Shown here: in pieces, positions 34,641 through 47,480 of the stretch | How positions within the stretch are numbered: the stretch's first letter is position 1 | Layout: every line of letters begins with the position of its first letter | Source: Antilocapra americana | Taxonomy: Eukaryota; Chordata; Mammalia; Artiodactyla; Antilocapridae | Direction: 5' to 3' | Assembly: GCA_007570785.1 (NCBI GenBank) | Contig: ML661885.1 | Span: 39,273,454 to 39,337,453 of the forward strand | Length of the DNA: 64,000 bases | Program-made: the position numbers and the translations under genes | The notes under the pieces: generated by a model | The model's database searches: none | Told to the model about the DNA's origin: nothing | The model's input: only the letters and a program-made list of their open reading frames with translations

Positions 34641-36174
34641 GAGCATTTTTATTCCATGCCCTGTTCTGTTGGCACAAAATAAACATTTTAAGGACTGAAT
34701 GGAGCAATTAAAAGGATTTGACCTGAGGTGCAACTTCTGTCTCCAGATGATTTCTTTAGACTGCTAATTAATGTAGCATTTCCCTTAAGGTGCCCTTGCC
34801 GATCCTTCAACTTCAACAAAATTCCTGTATTCCAAAAGAAAAAGGTATTGTCAGGCATTTTCTATCTTTCCCTCTTTCCCTCAAAGGAAGAAATGGTATC
34901 ATATGTCCCCGGAGATTTTTATTGTACAGCAAATCACGTCCAGATGGTTCTCTCAAGCTCGGACATCATACTTAGTGAAGTGTTTGTAGTTATCTGCTGA
35001 AACAAATGCTGGCCTGAATTGCAAACACTCACTTCCCAGATATGTGATTCCACGCTCTTCAGCCTTGTTTGTGTTATGGCCTTTCTGTGCTAATGAATTT
35101 GTAAATGCAGTTTAATTACTGTTTACGGAAAAAATAGCTGCACACAGATCAGTCTCGGTGGGAGCCTTAGCCAAAATGTTGAAGCAATTTGTTTCTAGTG
35201 CAAAAACAGCTAATAAATGAGGCACACTTTTTAAACATTGGGAAAGGAACTCAAGTTCGGTTTTGAAGAAACAGTGCTTTCTACATCCTGGGAAATAAAT
35301 CATTCTCTAAGAGAGCAGATTTTAATATCAAAGTGGCTTTTTCTCCAAGGCCTTGCATTCAGTGATTTGCTCAGAACCAAGGGGTTCTCACAGTGGTTTG
35401 ATTGAACGCCACACCAAAGGGCTCTTCTCTAAAGCACTCCCCAAAAGGAAAATTCAACATTTCTTGTAGATTCCATAAAATGTTTCGGAGCTCTGTAAAT
35501 CCATGTATTATGTATTACCTTGTGTTTCGGAATTCTTGCCTCTGGCAAATTGCCAACTTAGCAACTAAATGCAGTTTTGAAATTCTAATACAAACCAGTC
35601 TCTCCTACTTCACTTTTTTTCTCAAGGCAAAAAAAAAAAAAAAGACACAAGAGGGAAGTGAAAGTTATTGGAAGGTTCAGTTTATAAATTCTGTTTGTGT
35701 TGTGCTTGGAGCTGTGGTTTAATTTTGCTCTTACGTAAAATGGTATCGGTCTGATCCTCTGTAGAGCGTCACCTCTGAAAGTGAGCTCCTTCAGGCAGCT
35801 GTTGGTCATGCTGATGGGAAGAGAATCGTTGTTCCACCATTCCCAGGGCACCTACCTCAGAGAGAGAATGAGGCTGATTCTGCTCTGTGCAAAACTCAGG
35901 CAGCAAAATCAATCAGCTTGGCAAGTCACAGGATTGCTTGTCATTTCCTGAACTGTTCATATAATGAAAGAAGTTTGAGCAATGTAAGATTCAAACCCTG
36001 CCTTCAAGGAATTTATTTATAGTTGTGGCAGCAGATAGGTACACGGGCAATTCCGTTTTAACAGACCCCAAGGGTTGGGGGGAAGGGGAGTTCAGTGAAG
36101 GTGGTCAACAAGCAGAAGCTTCAGATAAGTTCTGGGCATGCATCGCACAGCATGGTAACTATGGTTAACAATTT
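34641..36174. other. Intronic DNA, repeat-poor
   Basis: About 1.5 kb with little recognisable repeat content, an A-run at about 35628-35643 and an old L2-class fragment near 35995-36060. Candidate for conserved non-coding DNA; no gene is supported. Confidence 0.4.
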
Positions 36175-36440
36175 GTTGTGGTTCAGTCACTAAGTTGTCT
36201 CCAACTCTTTGTGACCCCATGGACTGCAGCATGCCAAGCCTCCTTGTCCTTCACTATCTCCTGGAGTTAGCTCAAACTCATGTCCATTGAGTCGGTGATG
36301 CTATCCAACCATCTCATCCTCTGTCATCCCCTTCTCCTCCTGCTTTCAATCTTTCCCAGCATCAGGGTCTTTTCCAATGAGTCGATTCTTTGCATCAGGT
36401 GGCCAAAGTATTTGAGCTTCAGCTTCAGCACCAGCATCAT
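36175..36440 (-). mobile_element. BovB LINE 3' fragment
   Basis: Reverse copy from 'ggttcagtcactaagttgtc' to 'gtatttgagcttcagcttca'. Short and inactive; lies 1.9 kb upstream of the first NCALD coding exon. Confidence 0.9.
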
Positions 36441-38356
36441 TAACAGTACTGTATTGTATATTTGAAAGACGCTGAGTAGATCTTAAAAGTTCTCAGCAGA
36501 AGAAAAGTTTCTGTAACCATGTGAGGTTACTGTGGTGAGCATTTCCCAGTATAAATGTATATCGAGTCTTAGGTCATATACCTTAAACTTAGGCAATGCT
36601 CTGTGTCAATTATATCTCAATAAAACTAGTGGAGAAGTGGAGAAAAGAAATCCCAAGACTGAGTCTTAACTACCAAATAACTTTCGCATCTCAAATAACG
36701 TTCTGAAAGCCAGGGCCTCATCTTTGGGGCAAAAACACTCCTTTTCCAAGAAGATTATTCCATATTTCCATGTTGTAATTATTTATCTGAGTCATTTCTT
36801 CATTCACCTAAGTTATATGTGGTGGGCCTGAGGGAGATAGAGTAACCTCAACAAGACTTCATCTCAAGGGGCTCACCCTGCCTTGGGAGGGAGGCAGACA
36901 TAAACAAGCACCACAAAGTGAAAATCTCAAAGAAATTGGGGATCATTATTAAAATGGGGTTAAAATCTCTTATATATTCTGTAAGCTTCCAATACAAGAA
37001 AAATGTAAAATACAAGTGTAGAGCCCCTTTATTAAAAGGCACTTATCTTTACCATGCTTTTATCATAAGACTTTGGACATGGGAACTAAGCTCACCTCCT
37101 CCAAGAAGACTTCCCTGATAGCACCCAGGTCCCCTTTTGGCTTGGGTGTCCTGTCCATGTACTTTCACTGCACCATGTCCATTCTCCTGATACCAACTTT
37201 TGAATGCTTATTGTGTTGTCCTCTCACTGCCACCACACCCGCCATATATATAGGCAACTGGGTGTCCCTTAAGGAGGAGGGGTCGCATCTTACTTTTTGC
37301 ATCCACAGTGCCAGAAACATGCCTGATATATGGCACATGGTTTATGTTGACTGGCTCTGTGAGTGGGAAGATGGTAATTACAGGTTTTTTTCTATCTAAT
37401 AAAAGTTGCCTTTATTCCCCACATTATATTAAGTTTTAAAATAAGTAACAAAGGGTATATTCTCTTGTTTCTTGAAATGAAAACATATTAAAACATATAT
37501 TAATAGCATTTTAGATAAGGGTGCATATGAAAAATCTAGAAGGACACACACCAAACTGTTGGCAGTGTGTAAGTGTTAAGATTTGAAATGATGCTGACTT
37601 TCCTATATGTATTTCTGTGTTGTTTGCTATTTTACTCTGAATGTGCTATCACCGTGATAAGAAAATATGAAGTTTTTTGTATCTTAAAAAGGAAACTTTA
37701 GCCAGTTTCATAAGCCACAATCATAGGGCATAACTTTATGAAACATCATCTTTACCATCTAAACACAATGTTGACAGTGATTTGACTTTTTGGATTTAAA
37801 TAACTGACCAAGCTTGGTAGCATTTAATGGAATTAGATGAGTTTCTACTTCCCTTACTCATGTTTGTCTTTATAATATTCAGAAGATACTCAAGCATTTT
37901 ATTTCAAAATACTCTAAAGCATGTGACATTATCTCTTTTGCTCTCTCTTTTTGATCCTGTCCTTTAATTCTCCCTACTAATACTTGGATTGGGTGTTAGA
38001 ACCCTGGTCTTTCTAAAGCCAGGCTCAATCTCTTATAAATAGATAAGGCAACACTAAGTAATCATTTCTGTGTTATGTATGTGTGTGTCTTTCTTTTTCA
38101 TTATAAATCTCCTGTCTTTCATTTGGCTCTGTGTCAAAGAAGTATCAGTTTTCACTGATATTTCTGCTTTGCATCTTCTGCCTGCCCCTCTTTCTGCATT
38201 TTGTCGGACTGAGCACAAAGTTGGAAAGCCCTAGACAATGTTATTGAAGTCACACTTTCTTTTCTTTTTCCCAAAGGAGTAATCACAGATTATAAAGTGT
38301 GCCTCTGAAGAACAGGTTTAGGAAACTCTGTATATTGTATTCTTTTCTGTCTGCAG
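36441..38356. other. Intronic DNA upstream of the first NCALD coding exon
   Basis: Contains an old L2-class fragment at about 36825-36930 and an L2/MIR-type 3' segment at about 37080-37360 ('cagtgccagaaacatgcctg'). The last 50 bases hold the acceptor: a T-rich tract and 'ctgtctgcag' ending at 38356. Confidence 0.55.
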
Positions 38357-39124
<768 letters not shown>

Positions 39125-39310
39125 GTTTATGACCAAACTCTGACCTGAGTTCGAATCCTACCTCTTTCAGTCACTATGTCTGTGACCTTAACCAAGTTAT
39201 TTCACCTAAGTAAGCCTCAGTGTAAAATGGAACCACAAAAGTGCCCACTGCTGTGGGATTATTTTTAGATTGATTCTCTTTGTTCAGTGCTTAGCACAGT
39301 GCCAGTTTTA
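39125..39310 (+). mobile_element. MIR SINE
   Basis: 'gttcgaatcctacctctttc', 'gtctgtgaccttaaccaagt' and 'agtgcttagcacagtgcc' give nearly the full MIR order. Followed by a short (TA)n at 39311-39322. Confidence 0.85.
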
Positions 39311-39364
39311 TATATATATATAAAACTCTTTATCATCAGCAGCATTAATTTCCAACTTTATTCA

Positions 39365-39486
39365 GCTTTTTTTTCTTGATCACAAGGCATAGCTTGGGGG
39401 GTCTTAGTTCCTTGACCAGGGATCGAACCTGAGCCTCTGCAGTGAAAGTGCCAAGTCCTAACATCTGGACTATCAGGGAATTCCCT
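39365..39486 (-). mobile_element. CHR-type tRNA-derived SINE
   Basis: Reverse copy: 'gggggtcttagttccttgac', 'cagggatcgaacctgagcct', and the head complement 'atcagggaattccct' at the right end. The only CHR copy on the - strand in this window. Confidence 0.85.
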
Positions 39487-39659
39487 AGACTCTTGAATAA
39501 AAGTAGAGACCTCTAGTCTAGTTTTTGTCTCATTAGAGACATGAACAGTGCAGAATCAAGGCCTCCATCACTTAAACAGGAAGTACTCCATTTTTTTCCC
39601 AAAACCATTCACCCAGAGTGAATTTCCTACAAGAACAGGAAAAGGGGCCCTAGTGTTAG

Positions 39660-40370
39660 CCATATTTTCCTGTGGGCCCCAGCAAGCGTTACAGAGGAGG
39701 AAGGACTGAAGGAGCTGCAGTCATGGCAAAGGCAGCTTCGTCAGCAGAGGGTGGGGCCCCGACACCAACCTCAGGAGACCAAAACACGGCGTTGGGGAGG
39801 GTCAGAAGGGCCTCGGCTGCGGAGGACTCACCGTCTTGGCAGGTGCGTGGGACACAAGAAAGAGGTATCTGGCAGCAAATAGCAGGTACAAGAAAGTGGT
39901 CTTCTGGCTTCCTGGAGGGCTCATCGCGGAGGCTTCATCCCAGGACAGGCTGGTTCAGGGGTGGAGCTGTGGCCTCCGGGAGGCCTAGCGGGGTGCTGGA
40001 ACAGTGGCAGAGGGTGTAACACAAAGAGACAGGAGACAGAAAGAACTCAGCTACTGGTGAGGACAGGATGAGGGTGGCGGTGTGTGACACCTGCTTTTAA
40101 GGATCCATTGAAAACCGGGTTACAGGAGCTAAGGAGGGAGGCTGGCTGAGAGCAACACGCCTCACCTGCTGTTGAGCCTGTGGCCGAGGCCTGGGGCCTG
40201 CTCCTGGGAGTGGGCCTGAAACCCGCAGGCAGGCAGAGTGACAGGGGCGCACATCGCGGGAAACGAGACGCGCTCTCCCAGATCCTCCAGCCCCTTCTCC
40301 TTTCTGCCTGGGCCACCAGTGGCTTTCCCTTGCCCCCAGACAGTAACTGTCTGAATACGTTGCGTTGAAT
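39660..40370. promoter_or_regulatory. CpG-rich patch, possible internal promoter
   Basis: By hand count there are about 26 CpG pairs in about 700 bp, in visibly GC-rich sequence, while the surrounding intron is AT-rich and CpG-poor. No repeat family is recognised. On the - strand a consensus donor (ACG/GTGAGT) sits at 39832/39831. Could be a minor promoter for an alternative NCALD or antisense transcript, or simply a GC-rich relic; the 115-residue + frame at 39672-40019 has no recognisable family. Confidence 0.3.
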
Positions 40371-40459
40371 GAATCCCCCAGAGACAAGAATCTTAAAACA
40401 AAAATAAAGGATTTCTCTCTTCCCCCAAGGATAAATATATGAAAAATATAATGTCTATT

Positions 40460-40700
40460 ATAAAAATATAGGGCTTCCCTGGTGGCTCAGACAGTAGAGT
40501 CTGCCTGCAATGTAGGAGACCTGGGTTCAATCCCTGAATCGGAAAGATCTCCTAGAGAAGAGAATGGCTACCCACTCCAGTATTCTTGTCTAGAGAATTC
40601 CATGGACAGAGGAGCCGGCCTGGCTATATACAGTCCATGGGATTATCAAGAGTCGGACATGACTGAGCATCTAACACACACACACACACATAAAAACATA
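40460..40700 (+). mobile_element. Bov-tA SINE with (CA)n tail and target duplication
   Basis: The element at 40471-40689 ends in a (CA)n run (about 40674-40689). Flanks ataaaaatata (40460-40470) and ataaaaacata (40690-40700) differ at one base. Confidence 0.93.
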
Positions 40701-40819
40701 GGGAGTATAGAAGCAAAGAAAAGAAAAAGAGAAAAATTCTCCATAATCCCACTTCACCTACAAAGGGAATCATTGCTAGTAATTTTCTAATATATCTTCC
40801 TGGTCCTATTTCCATGTAT

Positions 40820-41160
40820 TTAAAAATGTCTAATTGATTTCATAATGCATGTAAAATTCTGTGCCTTGCCATTTTTCACTTAACATAATAACATAAGCAT
40901 TTCTCATACTACTGAAACTTTCAATACAGACATTTTAATGGCTGCATAATAGTCATACAACATATCATAATGTACCTAATTTTCACTTATTGGATATTTA
41001 AGTTGTATCCAGTCATGGTTATACATAACACTATAACTTTAAAAATGAAATAACAAATACATGATTCTTATGCATGAAGCTTTTTCTATATTTAGAATTA
41101 TTTCCTAAGAATGGATTCCCAGAAGTGAAATTACTGGGCCAAAGGGAATAAGCATTTCTT
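40820..41160 (-). mobile_element. Old L1-type 3' fragment
   Basis: Carries the landmarks 'cacttaacataataacataa', 'atggctgcataatagtcata', 'ggattcccagaagtgaaatt' and 'actgggccaaagggaat', seen in reverse-oriented old L1 3' regions. Family level only; strongly diverged. Confidence 0.6.
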
Positions 41161-41305
41161 TCTAAGACTCTTGAGACAGTCTGCCAAATTGTTTTTCCAA
41201 ATGTATCCCTGAAGTGAGTGAAGGGTGCCCCCTATCTTTGCACCTCTCCAATTGTTCTGAACCTTTGCTACTTAAACAAAACTTCAAATTTAAAACGTGG
41301 TTTTT

Positions 41306-41530
41306 AATTTTAATTTGGGCTTCCCAGGTGACTCAGTGCTGAGGAAGCAGCCTGTCAGTGCAGGAGAAGCAGGTTCGATCCCTGGGTCTAGGAGGTCCCC
41401 TGGTGAAGGAAATGGCTATCCACTGCAGTATTCTTGCCTGGAAAATTCCATGAACAGAGGAGGCTGGTGGACTGCTGCCCACGGAGTCGCAAAGAGTCAG
41501 ACACGACTGAATGAGCAGGCAATTTTAATT
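41306..41530 (+). mobile_element. Bov-tA SINE with target duplication
   Basis: The element at 41317-41519 starts 'gggcttcccaggtgactcag' and ends 'cacgactgaatgagcaggc'. It is flanked by aattttaatt copies at about 41306-41316 and 41520-41530. Confidence 0.92.
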
Positions 41531-42646
41531 AGGTGTCTTTTGTCTCTCCTTTTTAACTGGGAGTGTGGTGCTCTGCCCTTGTTCCCTGCCTCCCTGCAGT
41601 GAATGGGATGGGTACCTTCTTTTTGGAGAGAATTACTTCCTGATTGAGATTTAAGAAAAAAAAAAAAAATTTTTTTCCATCAACCATCATGTTTTCGCCT
41701 GTTTAACATTTTTTGCACAGTTCTCCTGGCTTCAGGGGTGTGGTGGCCAGTACTGAGCATGTAGATCCCCAGCCAGGGAGGACGGTCCCCATTATGTGGG
41801 CTTATAGAAATCAAGAATTAGTCACAAACTCCTTCCACACCTGTGGTAAAACACCTACTAAGTAGCTGGCACTGGGAAAAAATTATATAAGGAGGAAAAC
41901 AGACACTCTCCTTGGGCTATCAAATCCACTTTGCAAGGGAAGGTCGAACGTTGCCGAGAAGGTGCAAAAGGTGCTGGTGGACACTTGCTGAGCCCTTGCT
42001 GACTCTGCGTTCAGAAAGTGACCACAAAAACGGAGGGGCATTCCCCCTAACAAGGTACTTTCTCTACTATAAAGCAGCTCGGTTCACTCACAGGCCCACA
42101 GTAAGTGTGCAGGTCATAAGTGGAAGGACACAGATTCCTTAATAAAGCTTTCATACTCAGGGTTCTTAAGCAGCCTGCAAATGGAAAGTTCAAATGTCCT
42201 GAATTATTTTCTGTAGTAACGCACCCTGATGATTAATATTCATGACTGGAGAGGAAACCTTGCAGTACACTGAGGCACCTTCCAAACTGTCTACCCCTTG
42301 CAAACTGTCAGTGAGATTAAATTAACTTAAAGCCATTTTCCTATTAAGGCATATTTTATCCCATTCTGCTGCACTGCAAACTGATAATTCATGTATTCTA
42401 TCTTATTCTTATGCTAATCCCCCATTTTTCATTTTTTCTGAATGAATTGGAATTTGCTCTAGGATACTACTAAACTCCTCTCTCTCTCCTTTCCTTTCTC
42501 CACCCCTTCTTCTTTGAAAGTCTACACTCCAGGCCTTGTCACTGTCCCAAGAAGCCCTGTGGGGATTCTCATTATTTGGTTCTAGCTGGTCCGCACCATT
42601 TAGGAAAAGGCATGTTTGCAGATGCTACAGTTGCTTTAGGTATCTT
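41531..42646. other. Intronic DNA, repeat-poor
   Basis: About 1.1 kb with an A-run and T-run at 41653-41677. The stretch 42170-42460 is AT-rich with several homeodomain-like TAAT cores and an octamer-like atgctaat (42411-42418); it is a candidate regulatory element only by appearance. Confidence 0.35.
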
Positions 42647-43808
42647 TTCAGTTCAGTCGCTCAGTCGTGTTCGACTCTTTTTGAGCCCATGGACTGCAGC
42701 ACGCCAGGCCTCCCTGTCCATCACCAACTCCCAGAGCTCACTCAGACTCATGTCCATCACATCAGTGATGCCATCCAACCATCTCATCCTCGGTCGTCCC
42801 CTTCTCCTCCCACCTTCAGTCTTTCCCAGCATCAGGGTCTTTTCCAATGAGTCAGTTCTTCCCATCAGGTGGCCAGAGTATTGGAGTTTCAGCTTTAGCA
42901 TCAGTCCTTCCAATGAATGTTCAGGACTGATTTCCTTTAGGATGGACTAGTTGGATCTCTTTTCAGTCCAAGGGACTCGCAAGAGTCTTCTTCAACACCA
43001 CAGTTCAAAAGCATCAATTTTTTGATGCTCAGCTTTCTTTATAGTCTAACTCTCCCATCCATACATGACTACTGGAAAAACTGTAGCTTTGACTAGATGG
43101 ACTTTTGTTGGTAAAGTAATGTCTCTGCTTTTTAGTATGCTGTCTAGGTTGGTCATAGCTTTTCTTCCAAGGAGCAAGCGTCTTTTAATTTCATGGCTGC
43201 AGTCACCATCTGCAGTGATTTTGGAGCCTCCCAAAATAAAGCCTGTCACTGTTTCCATTGTTTCCCCATCTATTTGCTATGAAATGATGGGGCCGGATGC
43301 CATGATCTTAGTTTTCATCAAGAGGCTCTTTAGTTCTTCGCTTTCTGCCATAAAGATGGTGTCATCTGTGTACCTGAGGTTATTGATATTTATCCCAGCA
43401 ATCTTGATTCCAGCTTGTGCTTCCTCCAGCCCAGCATTTCTCATGATGTACTCTGCATATAAGTTAAATAAGTAAGGTGACAATATATAGCCTTGAGGTA
43501 CTCCTTTCCCTATTTGGAACCAGTCTGTTATTCCATGTCCAGTTCTAACTGTTGTTTCTTGACCTGCATACAGACTTCTCAAGAGGCAGGTCAGGTGGTC
43601 TGGTATTCCCATCTCTTGAAGAATTTTCCACAGATTGTTGTGATCCACACAGTCAAAGACTTTGGCACAGTCAATAAAGCAAAAGTAGATGTTTTCTGGA
43701 ACTCTCTTATTTTTTCAGTGATCCAGCAGATGTTGGCAATTTGATCTCTTGTTCCTCTGCCTTTTCAAAATCCAGCTTGAACATCTGAAAGTTCACATTT
43801 CACATATT
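42647..43808 (-). mobile_element. BovB (RTE) LINE, 1.16 kb 3' segment with reverse-transcriptase remnant
   Basis: The longest BovB copy here. Read on the - strand it covers the C-terminal part of the reverse-transcriptase frame. The frame 43277-43648 shows the conserved GVPQG box and the catalytic box as YTDD where active RTE elements have YADD. Relative to the copy at 18.8 kb, about 50 bp around 43310-43322 are missing. Further frameshifts at 43258-43277 and upstream leave it dead. The 3' end at 42647 is intact. Confidence 0.93.
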
Positions 43809-44008
43809 GTAGGTATCCTTTAGGGGTCCACGAAAATACCTGTTTGAAAGTGATGAGATGGAGGCAAGCTGTGGACCCGCAGAATCATACAGAAATTAAG
43901 GCTGTATTTGTTCAAGTAAGTGAAACTGCAGCTCAGCTACAAGTGTCAGTCAATAAATTCCTGGCTGAACTTTTGTCCTTCCAAAACTCAGAAATACAAG
44001 CCATTTAA
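43809..44008. other. Intronic DNA, nothing recognised
   Basis: Short unique stretch between BovB and Bov-tA. Confidence 0.4.
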
Positions 44009-44211
44009 GGGAAGCCCCAGTGGCTCAGTGGTAAAGAATCCACCTGTCATGTAGGAGATGTGGGTTCCATCCCTGGGTCAGAAAGTTCCCCTGGAGAAGG
44101 AAATGGCAACCTACTCAGGTATTCTTGCCTAGGAAATCCCATGGACAAAGGAACCTGGTGGGCTCCAGTCCATGGGGGCGCAAAGAGTTGGACATGACTT
44201 AGCAGCTAAAC
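44009..44211 (+). mobile_element. Bov-tA SINE
   Basis: Starts 'gggaagccccagtggctcag', a diverged head, and ends 'tggacatgacttagcagcta'. No obvious target duplication. Confidence 0.9.
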
Positions 44212-44324
44212 AAGAGCAATGTAAAATGCAAATTCATGATGTTCACCTTCAAATACTAATAATTGGTCAGGGTGAAGATTGGGGTCCAAACAAGTTTATA
44301 ATAGGCTTGTCAATGAACGGGGGT

Positions 44325-44652
44325 AGTTGTTTTTCAGTCACCAACTTATGTCCAGTTCTTTGAGACCCCAGGGACTGTAGCACACCAGGCTTCCCTGTTG
44401 CTCACTATCTCCTGGAGCTTGCCCAAGTTCATGTCCATTGAATCAGTGATGCCATCCAACCATCTCATCCTCTGCTGCACTATTCTCCTTCTGCCTTAAA
44501 TCTCTCTCAGCATCAGGATCTTTTCCAATGACCTTTGCTTTTGCATCAGGTAGCCAAAGTATTGGAGCTTCAGCATCAGTCCTTTCAGTGATCATTCAAG
44601 GTAGATTTCCTTTAAGATTGATTGGCTTGATCTCCCTGCTGTCCAAGGGAAT
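44325..44652 (-). mobile_element. BovB LINE 3' fragment, diverged
   Basis: Reverse copy from 'tcagtcaccaacttatgtcc' to 'tctccctgctgtccaaggga'. It is more diverged than its neighbour at 42647 and is a separate insertion, since both retain their own 3' termini. Confidence 0.88.
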
Positions 44653-44844
44653 GGATATTGGGACCCCATAAATTTTCTAGTTTTTTTTTCCCTAATGTTG
44701 TTCTCCATAGTTTAACTTTGATATCCACTGAGTACTGTTAATGCTAACAGACTGGAATCCTCTAGTTTCTCCTGGCACTGGTACGAAGGATTCTGCTGCG
44801 GACTTTGTAACACTGAAATACACAATGTTAATCTCCTCTTTTTG

Positions 44845-45312
44845 CTATAATGAAAGGCCATACATGTAGTGGCTTATAACAACACAGAGTTATTATCTTT
44901 TGGTTCTGGAGGTCAGAAATCTGAAATCAGTTTCACTGGGCTAAACTCAAGATGTAGGATAACTTGCATTCTGTCTGGAGGTTTTGGGAGAAAGTCTGTT
45001 CCTTTGCCTTTCCTATTTTCTGAAACATTCCTTGACTTGTAGCCCTTTATATCTATCTTCAAAGCCAGCAGCAGTGGATTGAGTTCTTCTCATGTTGCCA
45101 TTCCTCTGGGTATTTCATTCTGCTTCTCCCTTCCACTCATGAAGACCCCTGTGAGTACACTAGGACCACCTAGATAATTCAGAATAATCCCCCCCCCCCA
45201 CACACACACACACAGCTCAAGTTCCTTTTATTCTGGAAGGTAACATATCTACAGGTTTCAGGGACTGGGACAGGAACATCTCTGAGGGGGTTGTTATTCA
45301 GTCTACTGCATA
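44845..45312. mobile_element. Ancient mammalian interspersed repeat with internal C-run/(CA)n
   Basis: Recognisable pattern 'gtggcttataacaacacaga', 'ttctggaggtcagaaatctg', 'tcttcaaagccagcagcagt', ending 'attcagtctactgca'. I cannot fix the family name. A C11 run followed by (CA)n at 45189-45213 has grown inside it. Confidence 0.55.
45189..45213. repeat. C-run plus (CA)n microsatellite
   Basis: About eleven C followed by seven CA units. Probably polymorphic in length. Confidence 0.9.
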
Positions 45313-46928
45313 TGTCCAAATGCAGTTATGTTCCTTTTTCCAAAAAAGTAATTTTGTGCTATATCAACATCTGGGCAAAAAAGCAAAAGCCATATGTAGA
45401 TTTATTTTTAGAATCTTACATAAAAATTTTTGTGTTTATGTGTCTGTTTTTTTAAGTGACAAACTTAGGAACATGATTTAGGCCCAATATTTTATTATTG
45501 CATCAAAACCATCTCTCATGAGTCTTAAGCCAGATCACAGTTCTGAAGTTTCCCCCTGTGACATCAGATCCTCTCCTCAGGGCGGCGCTGGTGTCAGCTC
45601 ATCCCTGCAAGAAGGAAAAGCCTTCCTGCCTCACATATTTCTGTCCCTGAGCCCAGCCAGAGGCAGGTTGGAACATCCACACACAGCCCAGCACAGGCTG
45701 TGTTTGAGGAAGGGACCAGGGAGCATGTGAGTACCATTGCCAGTTGACATAAATGCTCAGATGCTTTCCTGATCTTGGGGGTGTAGGAATTTGAACTTAG
45801 GGAGTCATCAACAGGACTGCTTGGTGTTCAAATACGCCGTGTTGTCTTAGAATCAGACTTTCCCTCCTAGTTTTGATTCAAGGTTGATTGGCTCTTTTGA
45901 TGAAGGCGAGTGAGCCCCATAACACCCTAGTCTACAGCTTCACATCTTTTGAATGGATGAAAACTAAAGGAAGGACATGGGCTTACGCTTCTCCCAGAAG
46001 AGTGCGCTGCTTTGCTTCCTTTTGAAACAAGGGGATTTTTTTTCCTGATGAGCTCATCAGAGCATGTTATGTTTCTATGCAGCGATGAGATGAAGAGGAA
46101 GGGAGAGCGTCGTGTCGGTCATACAAAGGGTTGCTGTCCCCAGACACCAAACAGACTCACAAATTAATCTGACCTAGTCTCAAGAGCACCAACTGTGACC
46201 AGTTCCGACAAACCAGATTGTGGGTATTTGTGTCACAACAGATCTAAATCGGGGCCAGAAAGATTTGGTTACGTTTTTTCTAGAACCACTTCCTGAGTAG
46301 TTTTTTTCTCCCAAAGATCTTTCTAAATTTGTGGCATAGACACTATGTCACTTGTAATATGTGCCTTGAAGACCTGAAACACTGTTCTTTTCTGATTGTT
46401 AAAAAAAAAAGGAAGTAGGGGTGGTAGTGAGAGCTTCTAGTCCGTCTTGACATGGCCCTTGGGGATTCAGCTCCAAACTCTTGCCGAATACTTAATTACA
46501 AGTGTGGACCACAGATGTTACACTGAATTCAACTTCAGTTTCTTTCCAGGAGAAAATTCTTTAAAACAGTTGTCCAGGCTAATGACTTTCTCTAAGAACT
46601 AAACTTAGTGTTTATTTATCAGTTATATTTGGCTTATCCCTTTCTTAAATTAGGGGATTAATCACATCATGGCAAGCCACATTATAGTTTAAGAGCTGAA
46701 TTTATACATCTGGCAAGACAAATTAATGCCTACCACCCAAAGGCCCCCTCTGGGCTGTGCCCTCCAGGTCTCCTTTCTGGACTCCTCTTCCTTCTCCTGT
46801 TCCCTAAACAAGGATATTCCCAAGCAGAATGCCAGCCTTAGCCCTCTTTTCCTTTTTATTTTTCCTTCTGGGACATCTCATCTTCTCAGTACTTGTTATG
46901 GGCCAAGAACTGTGTTAGGTATTTTTCA
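45313..46928. other. Intronic DNA, 1.6 kb, nothing recognised
   Basis: No recognisable transposon and no coding pattern. The 70- and 81-residue frames at 45518 and 46726 have no family resemblance. Confidence 0.4.
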
Positions 46929-47365
46929 TGCTGTGTTAGTTTCCTGGGGTTACGGTAACAAATTACCATAAACTGGGCAGTTTCAAACAGCAAAACATTT
47001 ATTCTATCATAGTTCGAGGCCAGAAGGCCAACATCAAGGTGTGGGCAAGGCTGGTTCCTTCCAGAGATTCCTGGGGGGTGGAGGTGGGGTATCTGCTCCA
47101 TGCCTCTCTCCTAGCTTCTGGTGGTGGCTGGCGATCCTTGGTGTTTGGGGGTTGTGCTTCTCTCATCATCACATGACATTTTCTCAGTGTGTCTGTGTAT
47201 AAATTTCTTCTTCCTATAAAGATACATCACTGGATTGGGGCCCACCCTAATCCAGTAGAATCTCATTTTAATTTGATTACTTCTACCAAGACCCTACTTC
47301 CAAATAAAGTCACATTTACAGGTTTTGAATGAACATGAATTTTTGCAGGACATTGGTCCACCTGG
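46929..47365. mobile_element. Ancient mammalian interspersed repeat
   Basis: Pattern 'ctgtgttagtttcctggggt', 'aacaaattaccataaactgg', 'ggggcccaccctaatccag', 'ctacttccaaataaagtcac'. Related in style to the repeat at 44845; family name not assigned. Confidence 0.6.
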
Positions 47366-47480
47366 TACCTGTGTATTATCTCATTTATTCCTCACAATAA
47401 CCTTCTTAGCCCCATTTTATGGATGAAGAAAGAGAATACTTCCAGGCCTTCACCTCTACTATGTCCAGCTGTTAATGGAC
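47366..47480 (-). mobile_element. MIR SINE fragment
   Basis: 'attatctcatttattcctca' and 'ccccattttatggatgaag' are the reverse complement of the MIR 3' half. Confidence 0.7.

Noticed and set aside
43065..43475. A 136-residue + strand frame
   Set aside because: Antisense of the BovB reverse-transcriptase remnant.
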